DNA of 64,000 bases from Acetobacter ascendens (lineage in GTDB: Bacteria; Pseudomonadota; Alphaproteobacteria; Acetobacterales; Acetobacteraceae). Below are positions 53,787-63,721 of this stretch, piece after piece; within the stretch, counting starts at the first letter, position 1, and the number at the start of each line of letters is the position of its first letter. The position numbers and the translations under genes are program-made. The notes below the pieces were generated by a model that was not told where the DNA came from, did no database searches, and was given only the letters and a program-made list of their open reading frames with translations. The stretch covers positions 1,597,501 to 1,661,500 of the forward strand of contig NZ_CP015164.1 in NCBI RefSeq assembly GCF_001766235.1, read 5' to 3'.

Positions 53787-54143
53787 ATGAGCATCAAACG
53801 CCTTGCACCCGAAGAACGCTTAACAGGTGCCGTTATTCATAACGGCCTTGTTTATCTGGCTGGCCAGATTGCCGATGATTCCTCATTGGATGCAGAAGGC
53901 CAGATGGCTGATATTCTACAGCAAGTAGATGCCTTATTGGCTGAAGCAGGCACAGATAAAAGCCGCCTGATTTCCGTTCAGATCTTTTTGGCTGACATGA
54001 ATGATATGGCCGGCATGAACCGTGCATGGGATGCGTGGCTAGATAGAAACAACAAACCTGCCCGCGCAACGGTAGAAGCAAAACTGGCCGACCCCACATG
54101 GAAGGTGGAATTAACCGGCATTGCCGCGCTGCCCCAGCCATAA
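53787..54143 (+). CDS. RidA (YjgF/YER057c/UK114) family protein
   Basis: RidA-type proteins hydrolyse reactive enamine/imine intermediates from PLP enzymes. This 118-residue member has GAVIHNGLVYLAGQI, the long helix (ILQQVDALLAEAGTDKSRL) and PARATVEAKLADPTWKVE, in which the Arg of PARAT would contact substrate. It belongs to the shorter group with a VELTGIAA ending. The start at 53787 is the first ATG that gives a family-length protein. Confidence 0.88.
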   Translation: MSIKRLAPEERLTGAVIHNGLVYLAGQIADDSSLDAEGQMADILQQVDALLAEAGTDKSRLISVQIFLADMNDMAGMNRAWDAWLDRNNKPARATVEAKLADPTWKVELTGIAALPQP

Positions 54144-54254
54144 CGGCATTTTGGTGGGCGGCTGCTTTGCCAGCCGCTCCCTACAAAAGCATAAGCCAAA
54201 ACAAATGCTTTAAAGCACTTCTGTATTTTACAAATTTTAAAGGGGAAATAAGGG

Positions 54255-54330
54255 TGGCTCCCGAAGTAGGACTCGAACCTACGACCCAGCGATTAACAGT
54301 CGCTTGCTCTACCAACTGAGCTATTCGGGA
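54255..54330 (-). tRNA. tRNA-Asn (GTT)
   Basis: Reading the minus strand, the acceptor stem TCCCGAA pairs with TTCGGGA, followed by the discriminator G and an encoded CCA. The D arm (AGCTCAGTTGGTAGAGC), an anticodon stem AGCGA/TCGCT with loop CTGTTAA (anticodon GTT), and the TC arm GTAGGTTCGAGTCCTAC are all present. Confidence 0.97.
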
Positions 54331-54451
54331 CCAGCGAGGGAGCATATAGCTAACCTAAATCGCGCCGTAAACCCCCTTTTTTATTTTTTTTCATATTTCC
54401 TCCATCACTGATAAAGCGACAGACAGAGCAAGGCATAGTAAACCTACAAAA

Positions 54452-55486
54452 ATGAACGCCCAAGGTCCTTCCCCAACACGTCGTAACCTCCTGCTCGCTA
54501 GTATTGGCGGTATTGCTGCTATTGGTGGAGGAACCTTTCTGGCAACACGCGGCAGACACCACCCGCACAAACAGCCCGATGGTGCCTATCGGCAGATCAA
54601 GATAGGCTGGCCAAATTCTGGCTCAGCTCCTGTATTGGCTGTTGCAGCACAAAAAGATTTTTTTGCGCATTATAGCTTGGATGTAGATCTGCCCTTCGCC
54701 ACCATAAATGGGGAGGACACAATTAATGCATTGGCTAGAGGTGATATTCCCTACGCTGTGGCCCCGGCCCTCACGTGGTTGAGGCACCTTTACGCGGGGC
54801 TAAATGCGCAATTACTTATTGGGGTGCAGCCGGGCAATTTCCGCCTGCTAGTGCGCCGTAGCAGCCGTATTACACGGCTAGATCAACTTATGGGCCGCTC
54901 TGTAGCTGTTATGGATCAGAACGCAGCAGATAAGCTGTTTTTTGCCATCATGATGCGCCGCAAAGGGTTGGATGCCATGAACCGCATCAACTGGCTGGAT
55001 CTTCCCCTCCCACAAATTGATGATGCCGCACGTAGCCAAAGAATCGATGCTGTTGTCGCGCATGATTATCAGGCTTGGTGGCTGCTCCAATCATTCCCTG
55101 ATCTGTTTATTGAGCTGGCAGGCAGCAACACCGGCCATTATGCCGAGCGCACAAGCATGGTGCTTGGTGCCTCCAGCTCTGTACTACAAGATGACCCAGA
55201 CGCTGCCATTGCTCTTGTGCTGGCCCTGCGTGATGCTGCCCGCTGGACAGATACCCACCGCGATGATGCCGCAACCCTGATTGCGCCGGATATTTCGGAT
55301 CTTTCCGCAGCCAGCATACGCGCAATGCTGCACAGTGAACCTGCTATCCGGCCCGTTATTGGTAAATCATTGCGCGAACAATTGGCGCAGTATTGCGATG
55401 AGCTGCAACTGGTTGGCCTGCTGCCCGAAACGGAAGACAGCGCCGCACTCGCGCGCCGTTTTGCGCGTAATGTTTTGAAAGAATAA
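54452..55486 (+). CDS. Tat-exported ABC-type substrate-binding protein (NitT/TauT-like)
   Basis: A 344-residue periplasmic binding protein with a twin-arginine signal (TRRNLLLAS, Arg10-Arg11). The fold is of the nitrate/sulfonate/taurine type: IKIGWPNSGSAPVLAVAAQKDF, DTINALARGDIPYAVAP and a VAVMDQNAADKLFFAIMMRRKGL stretch. No ABC permease or ATPase gene lies beside it, so it is an orphan here. The ligand is unknown. Confidence 0.8.
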   Translation: MNAQGPSPTRRNLLLASIGGIAAIGGGTFLATRGRHHPHKQPDGAYRQIKIGWPNSGSAPVLAVAAQKDFFAHYSLDVDLPFATINGEDTINALARGDIPYAVAPALTWLRHLYAGLNAQLLIGVQPGNFRLLVRRSSRITRLDQLMGRSVAVMDQNAADKLFFAIMMRRKGLDAMNRINWLDLPLPQIDDAARSQRIDAVVAHDYQAWWLLQSFPDLFIELAGSNTGHYAERTSMVLGASSSVLQDDPDAAIALVLALRDAARWTDTHRDDAATLIAPDISDLSAASIRAMLHSEPAIRPVIGKSLREQLAQYCDELQLVGLLPETEDSAALARRFARNVLKE

Positions 55487-55533
55487 AAAGTGCCGACACA
55501 TTTTTGATGCACCTGCACTTTAACTAGAAAGCC

Positions 55534-56739
55534 TTATTGCAAACCTTCTACAAACTGAGCAATACGCTGGCAGGCCTCTTGCAGCGTTTCATCTGCCGTT
55601 GCGCAGGACAGACGCAAATAAGGTGAATGCCCAAAGGCGCTTCCTGGCACAGTGGCTACAAAAGCCTCCTCCAGCAAAGCCAATGCAAAGTCATGGTCTG
55701 TTTCCAGCCGCTTACCCGCAGCGGTGGTCCGGCCAAGACATCCGGCAACACCCGGATACGCGTAAAATGCACCGTCTGGCATAGCGCAGGTAAACCCCGG
55801 AATAGCCCGCAATGCCTCCACCACCTTCCGGCGGCGGCGGCCATATGTTGCCACCATTTCCTGCACCAGATCTGCCGGGCCATCCAGCGCAGCCGCAGCC
55901 GCAGCCTGCGCTATGGAACACACACCCGACGTAGCATTGCCCTGAACACCCCGCATGGTGGCAATAATATCTGCCGGACCACCTGCAAAACCTACACGCC
56001 AACCTGTCATGGCATACGCTTTGGAAACGCCGTTGAGAGTAATAGTGCGATCTTTCAGGTCAGGCGCTACCGCTGCAATAGATGCTGATTTTGCACCATC
56101 AAACACCAGATGTTCATAAATTTCATCTGAAAGTATCCAGATATCTGGATACTGCCGCAGCACTTCTGCAATAGCGCGCAGATCATCCGCTGAACACACA
56201 CCACCAGTTGGGTTGTTGGGGAAGTTCAACACCACCCAACGTGTGCGAGGTGTGAGCACTTTTACCAGCTCATCTGCCTTCAGGCGGAAACCGTCTTCTT
56301 CCCGGCAGGAAACATAAACGGGGGTTGCGCCAAACATACGGGCAATAAGCGGATAGCTGACCCAATAAGGTGTGGGCACCACCACTTCATCCCCCGCATT
56401 AAGCGTGGCCATGAAAGCGTTAAAAATAACCTGCTTGCCACCGTTGGAGACCATAATCTCCTCCGGCTTGTAATCCAGCCCGTTTTCACGCGTAAATTTG
56501 CGAGCAATGGCTGCCTTAAGTGCAGGCGTGCCATCTACGGGTGGGTATTTGGTCTGCCCGGCCAAGGCTGCCTGATGGGCTGCCTCCACCACGGCAGGCG
56601 GTGTGGCAAAATCCGGTTCCCCCAAAGCAAGGGAGATAACAGGCCTGCCTTCCGCCTTAAGTGCGCGTGCACGGCGTGCCATTTCAATAGTAGCTGGTGC
56701 AGGCAAACCTTTTAGCCTGTTCGCAAAAAACCGCGCCAT
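55534..56739 (-). CDS. Aspartate-type class I aminotransferase (downstream copy)
   Basis: A 401-residue PLP enzyme of the AspC/aspartate group (fold type I). Motifs: ALKAEGRPVISLALGEPDF, the PNNPTGG turn, and the PLP-lysine region [17 protein letters not shown]. It is 3 bp downstream of a similar aminotransferase, so the two are a tandem pair from duplication. Aspartate, aromatic amino acid or prephenate activity cannot be told apart from sequence alone. Confidence 0.85.
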   Translation of the reverse strand: MARFFANRLKGLPAPATIEMARRARALKAEGRPVISLALGEPDFATPPAVVEAAHQAALAGQTKYPPVDGTPALKAAIARKFTRENGLDYKPEEIMVSNGGKQVIFNAFMATLNAGDEVVVPTPYWVSYPLIARMFGATPVYVSCREEDGFRLKADELVKVLTPRTRWVVLNFPNNPTGGVCSADDLRAIAEVLRQYPDIWILSDEIYEHLVFDGAKSASIAAVAPDLKDRTITLNGVSKAYAMTGWRVGFAGGPADIIATMRGVQGNATSGVCSIAQAAAAAALDGPADLVQEMVATYGRRRRKVVEALRAIPGFTCAMPDGAFYAYPGVAGCLGRTTAAGKRLETDHDFALALLEEAFVATVPGSAFGHSPYLRLSCATADETLQEACQRIAQFVEGLQ

Positions 56740-56742
56740 ATT

Positions 56743-58101
<1,359 letters not shown>

Positions 58102-58108
58102 TCAGCGT

Positions 58109-59020
58109 TTATCTCTCAAAAATATGAGGGAAACCTGCTTTGCAACGCACATCTTCAGCCGAAAGGCCTGCTTCACGCATAGCGCGCACGGCCAATGCCC
58201 CATCCCGCTTGGCCAACCTGCGCCCTTCTGCGTTACACAATAAGGGGTGAAAACTGTATTCCGGCACGCTCCACCCCATAAGTGTTTGCAATACCCGGTG
58301 CAGGTCTGTTGCAGGCCGCAAATCTTCCCCACGCGTTACCAGCGTAACACCTTGGGCGGCATCATCATGCGTAACGCAGAGATGGTAAGATGCGGGAATA
58401 TCTTTACGCGCAAGAACCACATCGCCAAACAATTCAGGGTGGCACACAACTGTCCCGTGCTCTTGATCCTGATACGTTAACGGCACGCCATATGTATATT
58501 GATGCACCCATTGTAAGGCTTTACCCATATCCAGCCGTAGCACGTGGGGATGTCCTTGGCTGATACGCTCCCGCCTTTCCTGATCTGAGAGATGGCGGCA
58601 CGTTCCGGGGTAACACAAACTGCCATCTGGAGCTGTATGTGGTGCCGAAAATATAGCAGCACTTTCTCGCATAATATCAGACCGCGTGCAAAAACAAGGA
58701 TACAGCATCCCCATTGCATCCAATGTTGCCAACGTAGCCTCATATGCTGGCATATTGGCTGATTGCCTTAAAACAGGTCGCGCAGGCTGTAACCCCAACC
58801 ATTCCAGATCTTCCAGAATAGCGGGTATAAATTCCGGCTTGCAGCGCTGGATATCAATATCCTCCAGCCGCACAAACCATTCTCCATCCGGCTGCGCTTT
58901 TTGCCATCCATACACAGCCGAGGCCACATGCCCCAGATGCAAAAAGCCCGTGGGGCTAGGTGCAAAGCGTGTTACCCATCCTGCATGGTTTATTTGACTA
59001 TTATGTAATAAATTGTTCAT
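58109..59020 (-). CDS. gluQ: Glutamyl-Q tRNA(Asp) synthetase
   Basis: GluQ attaches glutamate to queuosine in the anticodon of tRNA-Asp. The 303-residue protein resembles a truncated GluRS without the anticodon-binding domain. It has HLGH at 28-31, RLEDIDIQR, a zinc cluster (CFCTRS ... CYPGTC) and the KMSKS-type RLAKR. An IS5-family element is inserted 16 bp upstream of the ATG, and only a weak ribosome binding site (ACGAAAAAC) remains. Expression may be altered. Confidence 0.9.
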   Translation of the reverse strand: MNNLLHNSQINHAGWVTRFAPSPTGFLHLGHVASAVYGWQKAQPDGEWFVRLEDIDIQRCKPEFIPAILEDLEWLGLQPARPVLRQSANMPAYEATLATLDAMGMLYPCFCTRSDIMRESAAIFSAPHTAPDGSLCYPGTCRHLSDQERRERISQGHPHVLRLDMGKALQWVHQYTYGVPLTYQDQEHGTVVCHPELFGDVVLARKDIPASYHLCVTHDDAAQGVTLVTRGEDLRPATDLHRVLQTLMGWSVPEYSFHPLLCNAEGRRLAKRDGALAVRAMREAGLSAEDVRCKAGFPHIFER

Positions 59021-59036
59021 GTTTTTCGTGAAACTA

Positions 59037-59900
59037 CGGCGTGTCGTCAGTTAAGCCCTGAGAGTGGCACGTGAGGGTTGTACTTTGTGTCTGCGTGTGC
59101 TGACTGTTTTCCCGTTTTTTTGGGGAGACAGACAGATGCGGCGCTATAGTTTACGCGATGACCAGTGGGAGCGGATAAAGGATCTTCTTCCTGGTCGAGA
59201 AGGCTATGTCGGCGGCACTGCGGTGAACAACCGTCTGTTCGTGGAGGCGGTGCTGTATCGCTATCGCGCGGGTATTCCATGGCGCGACCTTCCTGCCCGT
59301 TTCGGTGACTGGAAAAACGTGCACCGGCGTCTGCGCCGCTGGTGTGAAAGCGGCGTCATCGAACGGATATTTCGTTATCTGGCCGCTGATTACGACAACG
59401 AATACATGATGATCGACAGCACAATTGTCCGAGCGCATCAGCATAGTGCCGGAGCTCTCAAAAAAGGGGCACGGATCAGGCCATCGGACGATCACGAGGC
59501 GGGCTAACTACAAAGATCCATGCCATCTGCGACGCTCTGGGCAATCCAGTGGAACTCGGCATCACACCGGGACAGGATGCCGATATCACCCAGGCAGAAC
59601 CACTTCTGGAAAACATCGAACCGGATGCTTTCCTTGCTGACAAGGCGTATGACGCGGACAGGTTGATCGATCGGCTGATACAGCGCGGGATTACCCCGGT
59701 CATCCCGCCAAAACGCAACAGAACGACACGACGGAAAACCGATTTTTCTCTCTACCGCGAACGGAACCTTGTTGAGAAGTTCTTCAATAAACTCAAGCAG
59801 TTTCGCGCTATCGCAACCCGCTACGATAAACTGAAATCGACCTTCCTCGCAGCCGTGCAGTTCGCCTCAATCATCATCCTGCTTAACTGACGACACGCCG
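59037..59900 (+). mobile_element. IS5-family insertion sequence upstream of gluQ
   Basis: An 864-bp element with a perfect 20-bp terminal inverted repeat (59037-59056 and 59881-59900). TA lies on both sides (59035-59036 and 59901-59902), the only target duplication that can be recognised. The transposase is on the plus strand in two frames. Its left end is 16 bp from the gluQ start codon. Confidence 0.9.
59136..59890 (+). CDS. IS5-family transposase in two frames (-1 frameshift)
   Basis: A DDE transposase of the IS427/IS1031-like group. The first frame starts at 59136 (MRRYSLRDDQWERIKDLLPG) and holds the first Asp (MMIDSTIVRAHQHSAG). It stops at 59507. The second frame, -1 relative to the first, reads GTDQAIGRSRGGLTTKIHA, the second Asp in FLADKAYD and Glu in NLVEKFFNKLK, ending at 59890. 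The shift point is most likely the run of six A at 59460-59465 followed by GGGG. Programmed slippage or a damaging mutation are both possible; the GRSRGG part before the shift is fully intact. Confidence 0.8.
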
Positions 59901-60078
59901 TATTACTAAACTCTCAAAAGACGCATCAAACAGACAGCCGTTTTGTTGCCTCCTTCTAGAACCTCTGCAATACTACATGCAGTAATTACCTCGACGACGC
60001 ACCTTTTGCAGGCAATCGGCTCCGAGTTTTACGATCGCAGAAAGATGCGCCCTCGAAGATAAGCCGAGGAGACAAGTC

Positions 60079-60642
60079 TTGCCTGACGGAAGTACCCTCA
60101 ACTTTCCTGCATTGGTTCTAAATGCAGATTTCCGGCCACTCTCCTACTATCCTCTTTCCTTATGGGCTTGGCAGGATGCCATCAAGGCTGTTTGGCTGGA
60201 TCGTGTTTCTGTGCTGAGTGAGTATGAAACAGAAGTACACTCTCCGCACCATACCATCCGTCTGCCCAGTGTAATCGCCTTAAAGGACTACATTCCTGCA
60301 GCCCGCAAACCTGCTTTTACCCGTTTTAATGTTTTCCTGCGGGATAACTTTTCCTGCCAGTATTGTGGTGAACGCCACCCCACGCAGGAACTCACGTTTG
60401 ATCACGTTATCCCGCGCTGCAAAGGCGGCAAAACAAGTTGGGAAAATATTGTAACTGCGTGCGGATGCTGCAATCTGCGCAAAGGCTCTCACCTTCCGCA
60501 CGTTATTGGCATGCTGCCACGGCATCGGCCAGAACGCCCCTCATCCTGGCAGTTGCAGGAAAACGGGCGTGCCTTTCCGCCTAACTATCTGCATGAGAGC
60601 TGGCGCGATTATCTGTATTGGGACACTGAACTGGAAAACTGA
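60079..60642 (+). CDS. HNH endonuclease
   Basis: A 187-residue protein with an HNH nuclease domain in the second half: CQYCGERHPTQELTFDHVIPRCKGGKT-type core (Cys-x2-Cys, His in FDHV) and ENIVTACGCCNLRKGSH with the second zinc pair. The N-terminal VLNADFRPLSYYPLSLWAWQDA is typical of a solitary HNH family widespread in Alphaproteobacteria with no known role. The start appears to be a TTG at 60079, with CCGAGGAG about ten bases before it. Confidence 0.87.
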   Translation: MPDGSTLNFPALVLNADFRPLSYYPLSLWAWQDAIKAVWLDRVSVLSEYETEVHSPHHTIRLPSVIALKDYIPAARKPAFTRFNVFLRDNFSCQYCGERHPTQELTFDHVIPRCKGGKTSWENIVTACGCCNLRKGSHLPHVIGMLPRHRPERPSSWQLQENGRAFPPNYLHESWRDYLYWDTELEN

Positions 60643-60656
60643 TCAGGTAGGCGTTT

Positions 60657-60956
60657 TTAGCGCGTATAGCTATAACCGTATTCATCTGCCTGTTTCTGAA
60701 GATCCGGCGCATCTTTCAGGTTCAGCGGAATCGGTTTTGCGTTTTTCTCACCAAACATAAAGCCATGGTTGGTCATACGCTGGCATGTGTTGGCGGCAAG
60801 CGGAAAGCTAAGATACATCGGCCCGGCCATTTGCTTGCGCAGGCAGGTAATATCCGTATCAACTAATGGCAGACGCCCAACCTCGGAAGAGCAGCCACCC
60901 AGCAGGGCCAGGCCTACCACTACAAACCCAAGGCGTAATGTATTTTTCATCTGCAT
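60657..60956 (-). CDS. Small lipoprotein of unknown function
   Basis: A 99-residue protein with a lipobox (LALLGGC, Cys22) after a hydrophobic segment. The mature part is about 78 residues, with Cys in DTDITCLRKQ and NTCQRMT that might form a disulfide. AAGGTGG precedes the ATG at 60956. It is convergent with the HNH gene. No family is recognised. Confidence 0.7.
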   Translation of the reverse strand: MQMKNTLRLGFVVVGLALLGGCSSEVGRLPLVDTDITCLRKQMAGPMYLSFPLAANTCQRMTNHGFMFGEKNAKPIPLNLKDAPDLQKQADEYGYSYTR

Positions 60957-61129
60957 AACGGATCAGCCACCTTGCTTCAGCATATCTTGCAGCGGCTGCG
61001 GGCCGCGCTGACGTGTCATTCATAAACAGCCATACTGTCAGTTTCTGCCCCTTTCAGCTAGACAGGGAACATCACGCCCCCTGTCTGCTAGCCGCATGGC
61101 AGAACTGGCTTAAAATAAAGATGCCGCTT

Positions 61130-61342
61130 TTAGCTTACTTCGTAACCTGCTCCTCGGATTGCATTCTGCAGAGAAGAAACGCCAGCCCGTGTTGGATCAT
61201 ACGTTACTTTCACTTCACGCGTTGCCAGATTAACATCTGTGGCTTCCACACCATCAATAGCAGCAAGGGCGCGCTTAATAGCAGATACACAGCCATCGCA
61301 TGACATACCATCCACCATAAAGCTTGCTGTAGTTTGGGTCAT
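61130..61342 (-). CDS. copZ: Copper chaperone, HMA domain (CopZ-like)
   Basis: A 70-residue heavy-metal-associated domain with GMSCDGC (Cys15 and Cys18) and a ferredoxin-like fold pattern. Proteins of this size carry Cu(I) to P1B ATPases such as the CopA encoded at 16.9-19.3 kb. It stands alone, 42 kb from that gene, so the partnership is inferred. AGAAAGG precedes the ATG. Confidence 0.85.
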   Translation of the reverse strand: MTQTTASFMVDGMSCDGCVSAIKRALAAIDGVEATDVNLATREVKVTYDPTRAGVSSLQNAIRGAGYEVS

Positions 61343-61469
61343 TTATCTGTACCTTTCTCAAATAACATATTTACGCCGCATCATACGTTGCGCGCCTTAT
61401 AGCGCAGCTCTGGCCCAGACGGAATAAGCAGATGGGCGGTCTGCCATCCTGCATTCTCATGCTATAGCT

Positions 61470-62138
61470 ATGCGCATGAGCAGCCTTTCCATGCCTTCTG
61501 GCCCAAGCAAAATGCACAACACCATATCTGAGTGGCAGAATACCCCGCTCCACCGCCTCATGCTGGCAACTCTTATAGAAAAACTGGAAAACAAGCTGCT
61601 TGCCAACCCCAGCGCCACACGCGTGCTGGAACAGTGGATACATACTTACAATCTGGCGCCAGACAGCAATCTGCACGCCCATCGCCAAACGGAAAGCTCT
61701 GCGCCCTGCCCGCCATTCTTGCTGCAAACGCTATTTGGTACCTCTGATACGCAAACAGAGGATGTGCATTACCGGAAGGTGCAACTTACCGCGCATGGGA
61801 AGGTTTTTTCAGAAGCCGAAAACTGGTACATTCCGACAAGATTATCCCCGGAAATGACCACACAACTCAATACCACAGATAAACCCTTTGGGCTTGTTGT
61901 GGCTGCCCTTAACTTCTCGCGCCAACTTATCAAACGAGAGAGTTTATGGTTCCCTCTTCCAGAACACTGGGAACAAGAAGGGATACCGGCTGGTTCTACC
62001 CAGCCTATTAGCCTACCACCTTACCTATTCCGGCATATGGCGGTGTTGCGTGCGCAAACAGGGCAAGCTTTTTGTGTGGTGATTGAAACCTACACTACAG
62101 AAGCATTGGGGTTTCCGCCGCCAGCCATGCCAGCATAA
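61470..62138 (+). CDS. Chorismate-lyase-like (UbiC-type) protein
   Basis: A protein of about 222 residues whose second half resembles the chorismate lyase fold: VHYRKVQLTAHGKVFSEAEN, WYIPTRLSPEM, NTTDKPFGLVV and ETYTTEALGF. UbiC makes 4-hydroxybenzoate for ubiquinone from chorismate. This family is distant and not all members are lyases. The start is uncertain (61470 or 61476); no clear ribosome binding site is seen. It is convergent with hpnR. Confidence 0.55.
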   Translation: MRMSSLSMPSGPSKMHNTISEWQNTPLHRLMLATLIEKLENKLLANPSATRVLEQWIHTYNLAPDSNLHAHRQTESSAPCPPFLLQTLFGTSDTQTEDVHYRKVQLTAHGKVFSEAENWYIPTRLSPEMTTQLNTTDKPFGLVVAALNFSRQLIKRESLWFPLPEHWEQEGIPAGSTQPISLPPYLFRHMAVLRAQTGQAFCVVIETYTTEALGFPPPAMPA

Positions 62139-62161
62139 ACGAAAACCCCTTTACTTTGGCC

Positions 62162-63721
62162 TTAGGCTTCAGCGTCAGCCTCTGCGCATTCACCCATACG
62201 GGTTGTATCTACAAATTTTTCAGTATCATCATCCAGCGCACGTGTTTTACGCCCACCGGGACCATGCACGTACAGGTCTTTCTTGTTCAGCTTGGTCACA
62301 GCGTCAGGCTGCACAGGCATCAGATACCGTGCAGGGCGTTGGTGATCTGCCAGCTGAAGTTTGGGGTTAAAGACCGAATTAAACTTCCAGAGCATTTTTA
62401 CAAAGTTGGTCTGGCCATTGCGTAGCAGACGTGCCGCAATACCTGCGGTGTCTTTTAATGCTTCCCAACCCATATGCTTGGTGTTGAGCACCTGCTGGGT
62501 TTTCACCAGTTCTTCGTAAAATTCAGGCAGAGGCAACGTGGTAGGCAGCACTGCATGCTGAATATCGAACAGACGATAATCCCGCGTGGTCAGGCGGCGT
62601 GCTTCCTTGTGCCAAATTTCTGTACCCGGATACGGCGTGGTGACAGAAATATTCACGATATCCGGGATTTCCAGACACCACTGACGCACCGTTTCAAAGC
62701 GCTTCCGATCCCATGAAGGATCAGCAATGATGTTAATGGCAACAATCAGCCCCAGAGAACGCGCGTATTCCAGTGCTTCAAAGTTTTTATCAAGAGAAAC
62801 ACGCTTACGGAACTGCTTCAGGCCTTCTTCATCCACGGCTTCCATACCGATGAAGATGTAGGAGAGCCCTATTTCACTCCAGACCTTGAACACTTCCTTA
62901 TTGCGCAGCAGCACGTCTGCGCGCGTTTCAAGGTAGTATTCTTTTTTAATGCCGCGCTTCTTAATTTCGTTGGCAATGGCCATGCCATGCTCTTCATGCA
63001 CGAAGGCCACGTCATCCACGATAAAGATGCCCGGCTCCTTAATTTCCTCCAGCTCATCCGCAATCACCTGCGGGCTGGCTGTACGGTAGGAACGACCATA
63101 GAATGTCCATGCAGAACAGAACGTACAATCCCACGGGCAGCCACGCGCAAATTCGATAGAGGCTGCCGGATCCAGCGTGCCAATAAAGTATTTATTGCGG
63201 TGCCGCAGAAGATCACGCGCCGGGCGCACCTCATCCAGAGATTCTACAAAGATAGGCGGCGGGCCTTCACCATCCTTGGTGATAACGCCGGGCACTTCCA
63301 GAATATCCTTACCATTCTGCACGGCATCCAGCAGCAGCCCAACCGTGGCGTCACCTTCACCTTTAAGAATGCAGTTAATGGTACCTTCAGAAAGCTCCAG
63401 CACATCCTTTGCAATAAAGGATACAGAGTGGCCGCCTACAAACTGGAAGATATTGGGGTTGCGGTAGCGGGTTTCTCGGCACAGATCCAGAATTTCTGGC
63501 ACGTTTGCCAGATAGTTGCCGGAGTAACACACCACATCGGGCTGAAACTCATCCAGCATTTTCCAGTAATCTTCATGCGTTTCAGCCTGAAGATCTAAGA
63601 TCTGCACATCATGGCCGGCACTACGAGCTGCACCAGCAACCAGTTCCATGCCAAGAGGCTCCAGACGGAGAAAGACCCGCGTGTACATCAGGGCGCTGGG
63701 GTGAACCGCCAGAACTTTCAT
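62162..63721 (-). CDS. hpnR: Hopanoid C-3 methylase (B12-binding radical SAM)
   Basis: HpnR methylates hopanoids at C-3. The 519-residue protein begins with a B12-binding-like domain (MKVLAVHPSALMYTRVFLRL ... LEPLGMELVAG) and has the radical SAM cluster motif CPWDCTFC (Cys195, Cys199, Cys202) in FARGCPWDCTFCSAW, then IFIGMEAVDEEGLKQFRKRV. The C-terminal part (about 380-519) is less conserved. The start at 63721 has AAAGGAATGA upstream. 3-Methylhopanoids are known from Acetobacter. The other hpn genes are not in the window. Confidence 0.88.
   Translation of the reverse strand: MKVLAVHPSALMYTRVFLRLEPLGMELVAGAARSAGHDVQILDLQAETHEDYWKMLDEFQPDVVCYSGNYLANVPEILDLCRETRYRNPNIFQFVGGHSVSFIAKDVLELSEGTINCILKGEGDATVGLLLDAVQNGKDILEVPGVITKDGEGPPPIFVESLDEVRPARDLLRHRNKYFIGTLDPAASIEFARGCPWDCTFCSAWTFYGRSYRTASPQVIADELEEIKEPGIFIVDDVAFVHEEHGMAIANEIKKRGIKKEYYLETRADVLLRNKEVFKVWSEIGLSYIFIGMEAVDEEGLKQFRKRVSLDKNFEALEYARSLGLIVAINIIADPSWDRKRFETVRQWCLEIPDIVNISVTTPYPGTEIWHKEARRLTTRDYRLFDIQHAVLPTTLPLPEFYEELVKTQQVLNTKHMGWEALKDTAGIAARLLRNGQTNFVKMLWKFNSVFNPKLQLADHQRPARYLMPVQPDAVTKLNKKDLYVHGPGGRKTRALDDDTEKFVDTTRMGECAEADAEA

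Noticed and set aside
59037-59900. A 3-bp target duplication for the second IS
   Set aside because: No possible placement of the IS ends gives identical 3-bp flanks. Only TA is shared, so a TA duplication or none is reported.
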